DNA of 64,000 bases, taken from positions 260,229 to 324,228 of the forward strand of contig NPFB01000016.1 of NCBI GenBank assembly GCA_014084085.1, given 5' to 3'. Below are positions 20,501 to 31,797 of the stretch, in pieces. A model generated the notes under the pieces. It saw nothing but the letters and a program-made list of their open reading frames with translations. It was not told the DNA's origin and did not search any database. The translations under genes and the position numbers were made by a program. The stretch's first letter is position 1. The number at the start of each line of letters is the position of its first letter. The stretch comes from Hondaea fermentalgiana. Its lineage: Eukaryota; Sar; Bigyra; Thraustochytrida; Thraustochytriidae.

Positions 20501-23500
20501 AGCGCGTTTACCCCGTGACAGAGAAGACACTCGAGCTCGTGCGCAACTTGTTGGAAGATGGTGGGCTTCGCGCACGAACAATTACTCGCAAGACCATTCC
20601 GTTGCATTTTGTTGACCCCAAGGTCGGAGTCGACATGTTTGACAAAGTCTTTGCAGAGAGCCCATATCTTTCGCTTCGTAAGGTTTCCAAAGACAAATGC
20701 ATTGTGGTCGAGCCAATGCGTCCTTCGACTGCGAGTCAAACGGCAAACGAGTCAACGGTTCCCTTTCGCTCAAAAAGGCGCGGATCCGTGGGAAGGCTGG
20801 CCGACTCTGGCTTTTCAATGTACCAAGGCGGCAGTCTTTTTTCAACGCCTGCCAGAATCTCCGCTGCTCCAATCGCCTCTGGAGGCGTAGAAGGCGGGAC
20901 CGCCGGTGCAAATTCGCTCACGATTACACCACCGACAACTTCGCTTCGGTCAGAACTTCATATGCGCGAGTACTCTGTTCCCTATTGGGCCATTTTCGAA
21001 GTGACGCTCGGGTCGTCAGTGGTCCTCTACTTTCACCACCCGAATCTCCGCGACGCAGAGGAAGCCAGACGAATCGAAAAACGATTGTGCTCAGGTGTAC
21101 AGCAAACCGAGAAGCGCGTCAACCAGCTGCTTTTGCTGCATAGCCTTCATGAGACTCGAAGTGCCCATCGTCTCCTCATCAAACCTGATACGAGCCGTCT
21201 TTCCACCCCAGAAAGCGAATCTTCAAGAAGCCATCGCGGATCCCCACCGCGACGTCTCCCTTCCGATCGTTCGGGGTCGCGTTCCGTGGCGACGAACGCG
21301 CGCGGAAACAAGTTCGGTGAGGCGAAGGATATGGCCAAGCTTGAAGGCGACGTCTGGAACGAACATACGCTCCCGGATGGGTTCTTTGCGTGTCCGTGCC
21401 AACATCGCGCGCGATTTCCGGTCCCACAACGTTTGGTCTTGGAACGAGCGATCAATGATTTGCGCATCTACGCGCTTCACTCGTTTAACGTACAAAATCG
21501 GCATAATACCTTTGTGTACCAGTCGGGGGATCAGATTTTCTATCTCAAATTACGAGGAGAGTCGAACGAAGGTGAAGGCGGCGTTTCATCCGCGAGGCCG
21601 TTCTGGCGATCAAGTAACGCAGATGCTGACGCTGAACCTACCAAGTCCTCCAAAGCTGTTGTCCTTGAGGTATACGGTGTCGACAAGCCTCCAGAGGACA
21701 TGGTGACCGTTCTCGGAACATTGTTGGAGAACAAGATCAAAAATAGCACCATTGCAACTCTTGGTGCTTTCTTGTTCCGTAACATCCAGTTCAAGGTGTA
21801 TCCGCACGATTTAGACTTTATCAAGGATCGCAAGGATGCGCCTCATCTTCGTCATAAGTTGGTTGTGCCGTCCTTTGTCGGCGACATCGGCCTTCTTCTT
21901 CTCATTTTCAAGGAGAATCTGCTGGAGTTTACAAACGTCTTGCACTTCCAATCTATTCCGGACGCAAAAATGGCCGAAATGGAGCAGACTGGCGCGGAGA
22001 GGGATGCACCTTCTCCGGTTCCCGTGGACACTGTCAATCTTGAAGGACATTCGAAGGCCCCCCAGCAAATGCACCCGGCCTGGACTGAGGTGACCTCGTA
22101 CGGCAGAGTCCAAGAGGGCCATTCTGACAATGCGCAGCGCACAAACCCGGTATTTCTCGACCTAGAGGTTACACGGGGAAAAAATACCGATGATACGCAC
22201 GCGGAGCCGCGGGTGAGACGAGCTGCCGGTGTCCGTACCTTGGATCTTCGTGCTGGGGACTTCTACTTTGTTTACAATACGCAAACCGAAAAAGGGATGA
22301 CTAGCCGGGCATCTAATGTACCTTCGTCCACCCCGGTGCTAGGCGGTGCTGCAGCGTCAGGCCTCGGCTCGTCAAGCAAGATGGCTCAGTCTCTTCGGTC
22401 AATAGAGCTTCCTCTGCCGTATTCGCAAGGGGATGTTGGAAGTGGAATCGCAATGGCCTTTCTTCATCTCCTTGAAGGAGGGAAGCAGGTGTTCTCGGTG
22501 CAGACTAGAGACGACAAACACTGCGAAGCATCATCTCTGCCCTCTGTCGAATCGCAGACAGACGCGAGTGCGCCTCCTGATGTCCGTAATCTCGTTAAAA
22601 CGCAAAGTCAGGTCCATACGGGCACGCAATCGGACGTGGCGGCAAGTGTCAAATCACAGCCTGGTAATTCGAAGTCGCAAACTCAGCGGGGTTCGTCGGC
22701 TTCCTCGCTCCCGGTCTTTTTTGGCGAAACAGAGTGTGGGGAAGGAACCGGTGCTCCAGTTTCCATTTGCCGTCGCCGGGACCTCGACGCGCGGGCGCTT
22801 GCGGAAGAGCCGGTACATACCATCGTCGTGGATATGTGGGAAGCTGGACAAGTGGACCTGAGCAAGCTCAGCGAGTGCTTTGCGGAGTCTTTCAAGCGAA
22901 GTCTCGTCGAGTACGAGTTCGAGGTGCTTCACATGGAACGGCCAATCGAGGTGTCTGTGTCGCCGTCGGGCGAGGCAAGGGTACCTGCTGATCATGTACA
23001 GCCGTTCCTTCCTCTGAGCAGGTCAAGCAAAAAAGCGCGCTCTAGGACGTTTGATGATAGTTTGCGCATCAGTCTGTATCCAAGATTGCTGCGTTGGGAA
23101 AAGCACCTCTTGGTGAACGAAATCTCTCAACTTGTTGCCAGGATCCAGCCTGATCTCTGCCAGCTTGCCTTTGTTGAGGATGCCTCCGTACCACGTGCAC
23201 AAGTTCGACCCGAAGCATTGGCGTGGAAAGAAGAAAATAGTGCCGGCACCGTCGAGAGTCGCAATCCGTCCTCCCTTGCCGGCGCAGCTGCGATGGACAA
23301 AGGAAAGACAGGCGATCAGGAAACCGACGGAAGTCAATTGATGTGCTCCGTTGACGATGCGGACGGCGCAAAGTCTGGCAAATCGGACGAGTCTCCGCAA
23401 GGATCGGTTAACGAGGATCCCACAGACACCCAACCAAAGAAGGACCAGGCCGACTCCGTTCGGGCGTCCACCCTCATTTCCGCTTCGCGGTCTCAGCTTT

Positions 23501-25324
23501 TTCTTATCGGCGCAGACCGCTTCAACTTGGAGGTGTCGATGGAAAATGAAACGAATAAGCAACCCAGAGCGGAAACGCTTTGCATTGTTGAAGAAGCTCT
23601 CGCTCCATGTTTGCGACGAGGCCATATAGTTTCTGGTGATCCGCGTACGCGGAACGCAGTGCAGCTTCGAGGGGCGCACGATGGTTTTGTAAGTGACTCT
23701 GCACTTCGAAAGCCCTCTGTGTCGTTTGTGGAATCGAGCGGCGCTCGACCACAGGGTGCATCTGCGTCGCGAGTTGCAGGGAAATTGGCCCAAGAAGACC
23801 CAGCGTCCGGCACGGACAGTGCATCCTTGCCACCAGGCAATTCATCCGCGGCAGCTTCGCCGGGGCATTCACATTCGTTATCCTCAACATCACTTGTCGC
23901 AGGCAGCGACGGAGGGCTTTCTTCTTCGATGTTGGGAGAGCAGTCTCGAAAGTGCACCAAGAAACGGAGCTGCTGTATTGCGGTGATCATTCGCGACGAC
24001 AGCGTCTGGGTAGACCTATACAACTGGTCGCAGTCACGAACAGACAGCCTGACGCAGTGCATTCGCTTTGTGACCTCGTGGATCTCGGCTCGTGCGAATC
24101 TTTTGCGCAGCATTTACCACCAGCGTATGGGTCTCTTTATGCACGCGGTTCTTCCTCGGCCTGTTGTGCACTTTCTCAGAGACGTGGATCGTGCGCTTCA
24201 GAAAAGTAAAGATCGCGACAAGAATGCAATTGTCAATGACCCTGACTTTATCTCGCATGCACGGCGAGCGGAGCTCTCGGCAGCAGAGCTGGCGGTTCTC
24301 CTGGAGCACGAGACTCCACCAGCGAGCTGCCTGGCGCCATTTCTACAGATTGCTGACTCGAAAATGAAAGGCAAAGGCAAGGGTAGCACTGGGCCGCCCT
24401 TGCCGCACAAGGCAGCTGCGCAAGCCCTTGGTCGCGGAGGATTTAACGTCGCTAGAGCTGCGATGGCAAGTCGGCGACGAGGACCTGGCGTACCGATGCA
24501 ATTTTTTGGAAAGGGCGGACCTGGAAGCTCTGGAGCTAGCGTGAGCGGGACTGTGGCGAGTGGGACGTCAACGGGTGTATCTGGAGACTCCATGTCCGCG
24601 CGTTCGCTCTCCCCCCTCATTTCATTTGACAGCGCTGTGCCCAAACTGGGAACATGGGAATCTTCTTCAGTAGTCACCACGAAGGCGGGACGCATTGATG
24701 GATTCGGGCCTCGTGCGTGTACCGCTTTTGAGCTTCAGCTTCGAGGTCGTTACCCGCGGCCCCTTCACGGCTTGGAATTGCTGCAAGACCGCGGATCGGA
24801 GCGAGCCGATCGCGGCGATCGCGTCAGCGTTCTTGGAAGCAGCGTACTTTCCAATGCGCGCAAACGCGCGTCCCAGGCACGACGCAAAGCGCTGCTGACA
24901 GGCGTGCTGGCGCGCTGGCGCAGCGAGGCGACTACGTCCCGATTTCCGTATGCAAGCTTGGATGACGAATTTCAAGACGAGGACGATGCCATGGAGGTGT
25001 CTACGGCGTCTTCGGAGGAATTGGAGCTCGTACTCGACGACTCGCGCGTTTTACATACGACGCGCGCCCGACTCTTTATTGGCGCGCACGAGCACAATAA
25101 GAGGTCCGCGGTCTTGCACGAGTTTACGCGCCTCGCAGTTGAGGACTTTAAGCACATTTACATGCAGCACCTGATTCATCAGCTCGAGATGCGAAACATT
25201 GTATTTCCAGATGCCGACGCAGCCACGCAGCGCAGCGCATACCCAACCTCTGCGGCGGCTCCCACGCCAGAGACGCCACAGTCGACCGCATCACCTCCTG
25301 CCTCCGACTCTAACCCATCACCAT

Positions 25325-25357
<33 letters not shown>

Positions 25358-27198
25358 TAGCAACAACAGCAGTGAGGGCAGGGCGCGCTTCTCAAAGCGG
25401 AGCGAGTGAGCCTGCAAATTGGCGGCCTCGCGCCATTTACGCGCAGCGGCAGTTCAATGGTATGGTGGTGATTGTCGAGGTGCGTGTCCAAAGCGACATG
25501 CTCAAGGTAGTCATGCGCTTACTGGAACCCGACCTACGCCACGGCGCGAATGGGGCGGGTGCTGATCCGGACATGGCCGATGACGACTTGTATTTCCTGA
25601 ATTCGGCCACATCGCGTTCACGAGGGCTCTACTACACACAAGATCTCGGCATTCTTCGCACAGGGTTGCAGACGCGCAAGATGGTCTATGACTATCAACT
25701 TTTTCTGTTCAAGGAGACTCTCGAATCATATGCAGAACGACCGGTAGACATTGCGCCTCAGGTCTTCGCCTTTGCAAGGGAGTTTCCTGACCCCCCACCG
25801 AACGCGGAATCGAGCATCTACTTGACGGAATTCCAGGTCACAGCCCCTAGCTCGTCAGTTCTCACGCGCAAGAATGTGGACAAGGCCTTTGACTACATCG
25901 TTCGTATGGCTGAACGGTACGGAATGTCAGGCATCAAGTCCAGCTCGCTGGGCGGTGGGGAGAACTATCTTCTCTTGACGTCGCGCGACGGCTCGTTCAC
26001 GGATCTTCCGGGCCGCGGGCGTCTGAGTGGAATGTCTTATGTTGCAATCGTACGCTTGCGAGACGATGAGGACGACGACTTTGGCGAGAGGCATGAATTC
26101 AACATTGAGGGCCAAGTGCCAGTGAGTTTTGTGGCATGTTTAATTGCGAACGACGGAAGTACGATGCGTCAGATTCTTGGCCTTGACGAACCCGGCGCCG
26201 AGGCGCGGCGGAGGAGCATCGCGTCACATTCGGAAGGAGGAACCCCCCCTGCACAATCTGAGGAGGAAAAGCATCAGACGGCCGGAAAGACGCAGGACGA
26301 TGGCAGCGGGCCCGATGCTAAGAACGCGTCTGTAGCCGTTCCTGAGACCGAATACGGAGATGATGCGGACTACGAGGCGCTGTGTTCCGAGGGTGCGATT
26401 GACCCAGGTACGATCGCGGGAGCCGCTATTCTGCGGACAGGTGCATTCGCACGATCGTCAAGCCTTGGCATCGAAGTTGCAGTCGAAACTGAGGACGATA
26501 CGGATGGAGCATCTGCTTTCGAACTTGGTCGTGAGCAACTCGAGGACAATTTGGGAAGAGTGCTCGAGGATGTCTTTTCTCATGGTGTGCTGAGCTTCCA
26601 ACGCAAGATGTTTTGGGGTCGCCTTCGTGCGATCGCGGAAGCTGTATACCGTGAAGCAAATAAAGGTGGAGGAAGTCCTGAACTTGGGGCTGTGCAACAA
26701 ACGGGCCCCGGCGTCGCGACGCCTCCTCGTATGGCACTTGCAGCAGAGAACAGTGTGCACAGTGGCGCCTCGGGGTACGTGCGCATTGGCGATGAAGAGG
26801 GTCAGCACGAGCGCAGGGTCGTTGACATTGACGATCTTGAGATGCTCTCCTTCAGCTGTCCTTTGCACACGGTTGACGACGAGATCGCTCAGCTGTTGCC
26901 GGAAATTCCAACGGAAGGTCTGATCGACTTTCTTGCATACGCGCACGGCCCTTTAGCGCTGCGGGGGCGAAAGTCTCGGTGGGGCACTGATATTGTCTTG
27001 CTTCCTCCGTTTGAGTTGTCCTTTATCTTTGTTGTGCACGTCAGCGTGCCATTGTCTGGTCCCCCTTCGCATATGCTACGGTTCCCGAAACCGATTGTGG
27101 AGCAAACGCAGCTTGAGGATGGCCAGTTGTTTCTGTCAATAGTCATGCAAACTTTTCTATCAAGTCTGTGGTACGGCATCGACATGTTCAATGTGTAA
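14581..27198 (+). CDS. SZT2: SZT2 homologue (KICSTOR-type TORC1 regulator), giant single exon
   Basis: 4205 aa in one uninterrupted frame, longer than human SZT2 (about 3.4 kaa). In animals SZT2 is the scaffold of KICSTOR, which recruits GATOR1 to lysosomes and so restrains TORC1 when amino acids are scarce. The N-terminal quarter shows the clearest family pattern: an FVYKRYHVVFALDATTSMYT segment (SZT2 RFVIELDLSPST), a SLVEFLSEAIAAVQLLEPSA helix, then PSMVVISDGSLP and a following LRRLDIPVHFAIL strand, which mirrors the VWA-like IIVITDG region of human SZT2. Further on there are many alternating strand/helix blocks separated by Ser-, Gln- or Asp/Glu-rich linkers (for example an acidic run near residue 1700). 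Two starts are possible: 14581, or MMRHSAAS at 14689, which gives a more ordinary N-terminus. A Gln-rich tract follows at about 14880-14975. No KICSTOR partner gene is adjacent. Confidence 0.8.
25321..25378 (+). repeat. CAG/CAA tract read as polyalanine in SZT2
   Basis: About twelve consecutive AGC/GCA-phase repeat units followed by CAA/CAG units. The reading frame makes it code for Ala (then Ile-Ala-Thr-Thr) instead of Gln, inside a Ser/Pro/Ala-rich linker of the SZT2 homologue. Elsewhere in this window the same repeat type is read as polyglutamine. Confidence 0.8.
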
Positions 27199-27466
27199 AG
27201 AATGACCACTACGGAAGTCGAAGAAAGACCAAGGAAGAGATCTCGACAGGGTAACGACGAATTTTGCGCGCATATGCACGCGGCACAAGCAATCGTGTAC
27301 TGCGCGCTGCCCGGGCGCAAGCTGCACCGTCGCTTGCTTACAGTCGACACAGTCCTAAAGAACAGCCAGCCCCCTTTTAACCCCTCACTATCTTGGATAA
27401 GATAGATAGATACTAGATAGATCGATTCGACATAAGAAGAAAGTTTCTGTAAAGTAAAGGTAGGAG

Positions 27467-28339
27467 TCAGGGGAGGTGTGGGCGACCTGCGATCGGTTGC
27501 GCGCGGCAAAGCGGGCAGGAGTTCTGAAGACAAAGCCAGCTGTATAAACAATTTCTGTGGAAGACATGGCTGCGGCCGCAGTCGAGAGAGATGACCTCGT
27601 CTGCATCCTGCAGAGGCATGAGGCAGATGGCGCACTCGAAGCCTTCAGCATCGAAGAGAGGACAATCTCGAAAAGGTCTTGTTTCAAGGTTGCGCAGCAT
27701 GTTTGGGGTGGCGGCATCTGGAAAACGGACCGTGTTCATGAAGAGGAAAATAGAATGCGTGACGATATACTTCGTGAAGACGGGAAGTAGAATGACGGCC
27801 CAGAGGGAAGCGGGATTTTCTCGGTTCATGTCAAAACCGCATGCATTGTGCGAAAAGGTTTCTCCGAGCGTCCAATAGGCGGCAAAGCCAAGGCAGGGCA
27901 CAGAATACTGCAGACGATTGAGGTTCCAATTGAAGATCCAAAGTGGATGGTTTTGCACGTGGGCATAGCGAAGCATGAACGTGTCAATGGACTGAACCAG
28001 ATAGTAAAATGCGCAAAACGCAAATGGCAGGGTGAAGGCGACGTGAAGCAGCTGGGTCACGGTCGTGAGAAGGAGCAAGTACCAGTGCAGCGTGAAGAGC
28101 GCATCAAATGAGCAATTTTCATTGCGAGCGTCCGCCAAGCGCGGCACAGGGTTGGCGGTGAGCACATTGATGCACATGGGCACGACTGAGGCCATGTAGC
28201 AAGTCCAAGTGGCCACCATCACGAAGAGCAGCGCCAGCCCGCGGTGGTGATCATATCTCAGCAGGGCCAACAGGGTTCGCGGCTGGTCCACGACCTCGAT
28301 AATTCTTTCGGGCGACGCGGGCGCCGTGGGCTGCGCCAT
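27467..28339 (-). CDS. Polytopic membrane RING-H2 protein (putative E3 ubiquitin ligase)
   Basis: 290 aa from the ATG at 28337-28339 (MAQPTAPAS). The frame is open further upstream, but that part is Arg/Ala-rich and looks like leader. About four to six hydrophobic segments fill residues 35-225. The C-terminus carries a RING-H2 finger: CAIC, a 14-residue loop, C-x3-H-x2-H-x2-C (DCGRSHVFHRNC), then CPLC, so all eight zinc ligands are present. RING-H2 domains recruit ubiquitin-charged E2 enzymes; a multi-pass membrane part with the RING at the cytosolic end is typical of ER- or endosome-resident ligases. The membrane part is not one I recognise as HRD1 or gp78. The gene is convergent with SZT2; the 268 bp between them contain GATA-type short repeats near 27403-27426. 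Confidence 0.75.
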   Translation of the reverse strand: MAQPTAPASPERIIEVVDQPRTLLALLRYDHHRGLALLFVMVATWTCYMASVVPMCINVLTANPVPRLADARNENCSFDALFTLHWYLLLLTTVTQLLHVAFTLPFAFCAFYYLVQSIDTFMLRYAHVQNHPLWIFNWNLNRLQYSVPCLGFAAYWTLGETFSHNACGFDMNRENPASLWAVILLPVFTKYIVTHSIFLFMNTVRFPDAATPNMLRNLETRPFRDCPLFDAEGFECAICLMPLQDADEVISLDCGRSHVFHRNCLYSWLCLQNSCPLCRAQPIAGRPHLP

Positions 28340-28842
28340 CGTATCTGCTGCGCGCCCCCGCCGGCGCGCCGAGTCGGCCCCGCGCTCAAGCGCGCTCGGC
28401 TGCTGAGCGACGCCCGAGCGGCCGACCTCCGCGCGCGCTGGCACACGAGAAGATGCAAGGTACACGAAAAGATGCGCGCAGCTTTCGACGCAGCTCGCTG
28501 GCGAGGCCCGTCGCTCCAGCGCGGCACGCAACGGGGCGAGGCCGCGGCGCGCAGCCCGGCGCGACGCGGCGCGGCGAGGAAGCGCGCACTCCCTCTCCCG
28601 AGGACTCGGGCGCGGGGGGAAAGAGAAATTGAAGGACTGCGAACTTGCGACTTCATTCGCACACAATCTCGGATCTCTGCTAGAACGATCGATCGATCCA
28701 TCGCCCGGACGATCAAACGGACGATTAGACGGATGATCGAGGGACGAACAGCTTCTAGAGGAAAGGGGAGGCGAGTAGACACCCGTGAACGAATGTAAGA
28801 ATGCCAGGAATCTGGATGTTGATCGAGGGGACGAACACCTTC

Positions 28843-28850
28843 TAGGCCTA
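28843..28850. repeat. TAGGCCTA palindrome, copy 2
   Basis: Perfect octamer in the intergenic DNA upstream of the RING-H2 gene, one of six copies in the window. Confidence 0.6.
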
Positions 28851-29877
28851 GAGGGAAAGAAAGTCGAGTAGATACCCGTGAACGAACGTACGAATGCTAG
28901 ATGATGATCTCGCGTTCGATGTGTACTACCTATAAGACGAAAAGGAGTTCCGATGCACTACGGATGATGACATGATGATTTAGTCCAAAGGAAGAGGAAG
29001 ATTGTTGGCAGCCAGCTCTTCGACTACAAAAGTATTGCGGTACGAAAGAAGACTGGCTTAAGGGCCACGTGCACATTCCATGTACTTATTGCCTGCCACC
29101 TGATCATTGAGTTGGGCAATTCATAAATAGTAAGAAGATTTGGCCTGCGAGGGTCAAAGACTTGCTCGGAAGCTTTCCTGAAGACTCATTTATGAATAAT
29201 CCTTCGTACAGTTGCATGAGTGCGAGAACATGATTTGATCGTAAGACCTGGACGTTTGCTCACTCTTCGTCAGTCAGATTCGATGCTCGCCAAGAAGGAG
29301 GGGCACCCATGAATCCAACGGGCTGAGACATCTTTCCCATTCATGCATGTCGTGGAAAAGCTTCACCCAGCGTCAATCAAGGCGAAGACTTTACTCATTG
29401 GCAGGCCCACCCACCCAACCCACCCACCCACCCACGGGACAATGCGTTACTAGCACGCACGTATTCCAAACCAGGCCAGCAGTCCAGTCTAGCCAAGTCA
29501 ACCAGGTTACCCACCCTGCTCAAGTACCCCATCATGCATGCTAACAGTAAGCCACTCCGAGCTTGCCTTCAAAATCGACATCGCAATCCTCGCTGTCCCG
29601 TTCCCCACTGCCACTACCCCCCAGGACCTTGAAGATCGATGTCGACCACGGGCGCGGACACGTCGCCCACGACGAGCCGGCCGCGCTGCTCATCCTGATC
29701 CTCGCATCCGAATAGGCCCGTTGATAGGCCGCTTGGAGTTGGTGGCTCGTAGCCAGCCGCTCCTCCATCCAGTCCGGGCAGGCGCGGCAGGCAGTCACCT
29801 ATCGCGCGGATCGGAGCAGCAAGCAGCAGCGGCGGACGCGGACGCGAGGCAGGCCTGCAGCGCGCGCAGCAGCGGAC

Positions 29878-29907
29878 GGCTCGGCTCGGCTCGGCTCGGC
29901 TCGGCTC
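29878..29907 (+). repeat. GGCTC x6 pentanucleotide repeat in the EBP1 leader
   Basis: Six exact tandem GGCTC units ending 16 bp before the EBP1 start codon, so almost certainly inside its 5' UTR. Confidence 0.85.
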
Positions 29908-29923
29908 GACGCGTCGCGGCGCG

Positions 29924-31551
29924 ATGGCGGACATGGAGGTCGAGGAGCAGGAGGTGGTGGAGAACCTCATGAACCAGGAGGTGTCGACCAAGTTTCAGAC
30001 GGCCGCGGAGATCGTGAACAAGACGCTGACCGGCCTCCTCGGGTACGCGGATGAGGGCAAGACCGCCCTGGAGATCTGCAAGTTCGGCGACCTGCTCATC
30101 ACGCAGCAGTGCTCGATGGTGTTCAAGGCCAAGAAGATCGAGAAAGGCATCGCCTTCCCGACGTGCGTCTCAGTGAACGAGTGCGTGTGCCACTACTCGC
30201 CGCTCCAGTCGGACGGCGCGATTCCCGTTCTCAAGGCCGGTGATGTCGTCAAGGTCGACCTTGGCGTTCACATTGATGGCTTTCCCGTTGTTGTTGCTCA
30301 CACCTTTGTCGTTGCCCCCAAGGGTGGCTCCCCCTCCGCGATTGACGGCAAGAAGGCCGATGTCATTGCTGCTGCCTACACGGCCGCCGAGGCTGCGGTC
30401 AAGTGCATTCGCGACGGTGAGCCTAATGATAAGATTACCGAGACCATCAAGATGGTTTCCGAGGACTTTGGCGTCAAGCCCGTGCAGGGCGTGCTCATGC
30501 ACCAGATGAAGAGGTAGGTTGTATCATCGGTGATCAGCGTGGAGAAGACGCGGGTCACGGTCGAGACTACGCTCCGACCAGGGTGGGGTGGGTTGGGGTT
30601 CATGTGTATGTGTGGTGTTGGGGTGGTGTGTGAAGGTCGTGTTGGGTTGAATGAGGGAACCGCTCTTTTTGCCCCTCGCTGTGCTGGTGCAGAGCACCTT
30701 GACCGGTGCCTGTGTGCGCATGCGAGGCTTCCATTGAAAAAGCGAACATTAATGGTCTCCGTCTCAATAGATCATACTCTGGCGTACCTATTTCATCGCG
30801 CGAGAGTTCGGACGAGTCGGAACAACTACCGGTGCAGAGAGAGTCGTGGTTGTGGAAGTGGTAGAGGAGGAAAGTGGATTTCGAATGCAAACTGTACGGA
30901 ACGCAGCGACTAACGGGACCATATTTTCTGGTTTGCTGCGCGGATATAAACAGGTTCGTGATTGACGGAAACGATGTTGTAATCGGCCGCGAGGAGCTCG
31001 ACCAAAAGGTGGAGTCCTTCAACTTTGAAAAGGGTGGCGTATACACTGTCGACGTTGTGATGAGCACCGGCGAGGGCAAGCCAATTCAGAAGGAAGCGCG
31101 TACCACTGTGTTCAAGCGCGCCGCGGATCAGAAATACATGCTCAAGATGAAGGCTTCACGACAGGTGATGAGCACAATTGACAAGGAGTACACAACTTTC
31201 CCATTCGGCATTGGTTCCTTTAAGGACGAGAAGACGGCTCGCATGGGTGTTGTCGAGTGCATCAAGCACGATCTTTTGCATCCGTACCCGGTTCTCTTTG
31301 AGAAGCCCGGCGAGATCGTCGCCCACTTCAAGTACACAGTTCTGCTCTTTGGCTCGGGTCCCTCCAAGGTTACTGGCGCCGCAGTCGACCCTTCGCAGCT
31401 TCAGACGGAGAAGAAGCCCCGTGAGGAGGTCCAAGCCCTTCTTGCTCTCGAGGTCAAGAAGAACAAGAAGAACAAGAAGAAGAGCGGCGCCGCCTCTGCG
31501 AACGCTGCGAACCCGCCTGCTGCTCCTGACGCGATGGAGACTTCGGACTAA
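29924..31551 (+). CDS. PA2G4: EBP1 / PA2G4 (proliferation-associated 2G4, MetAP-fold ribosome factor), two exons
   Basis: Exons 29924-30513 and 30954-31551 join to 395 aa, almost the length of human PA2G4 (394 aa). Exon 1 ends ...GVLMHQMK plus two bases of an Arg codon at a GTAGGT donor; exon 2 resumes after ACAG with FVIDG, so the junction reproduces the family's MLSHQLK...VIDG segment in frame. The protein has the pita-bread fold of methionine aminopeptidases: FPTCVSVNECVCHYSP, KAGDVVKVDLGVHIDGF, then VYTVDVVMSTGEGKP, TTVFKRAADQKYMLKMKASR and EKTARMGVVECIKHDLL. As in other EBP1 proteins, the full set of metal ligands of true aminopeptidases does not appear conserved, so it should be non-catalytic. 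Family role: binds ribosomes and rRNA precursors, affecting ribosome assembly and translation. The C-terminal Lys-rich stretch (KKNKKNKKKSG) matches the known RNA-binding tail. Confidence 0.93.
30514..30953 (+). other. Intron of EBP1/PA2G4
   Basis: 440 bp, phase 2, donor GTAGGT, acceptor ATAAACAG. A CTAAC branch-site candidate lies at 30910-30914, about 40 bp before the acceptor. Retention would hit an in-frame TAG within the donor and leave a 197-aa fragment. It contains a strong G-quadruplex motif at 30581-30598. Confidence 0.88.
30581..30598 (+). other. G-quadruplex motif in the EBP1 intron
   Basis: G3-T-G4-T-G3-TT-G4 on the transcribed-RNA-sense strand, a canonical four-run motif with one- and two-base loops. 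Further G runs follow at 30615-30630. Confidence 0.75.
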
Positions 31552-31797
31552 ATTCTTTTCTCTGCTCTTCATCCCCACTCCTCTTTTTCCCTTACAACTA
31601 AACCCTTTTCATCCTCTTGATAACACAAAATAATAACCAAAAGCATAACAAAAAAACAACAATGAATGGTAGGCCTATGACCAGTCAGTCACAAGTCACG
31701 CCGTTGCTCACAGACACAGACACAGACACATTCAACACTATCAAAAGTCACATTACTTATACAACACAAGACGACGTAGTATGGGCTTACTTGGGGC
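31552..31797. other. Short intergenic stretch between convergent EBP1 and GPATCH4-like genes
   Basis: 246 bp holding both 3' ends. It contains AC(A) repeats around 31708-31730 and a TAGGCCTA palindrome at 31670-31677. Confidence 0.5.
31670..31677. repeat. TAGGCCTA palindrome, copy 3
   Basis: Perfect octamer 119 bp after the EBP1 stop codon and 121 bp from the 3' end of the convergent GPATCH4-like gene. Confidence 0.6.

Larger units (their letters stand above)
28340..29923. other. Intergenic region between divergent RING and EBP1 genes
   Basis: About 1.6 kb. The side next to the RING gene is GC-rich with GATC/GATCG short repeats near 28687-28740. There is a TAGGCCTA palindrome at 28843-28850. 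The middle (28900-29340) is AT-richer with no protein-like frame. A CCCA/CCAC repeat lies at about 29406-29437. The final part is the GC-rich leader of EBP1. I see no gene or RNA here. Confidence 0.4.
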
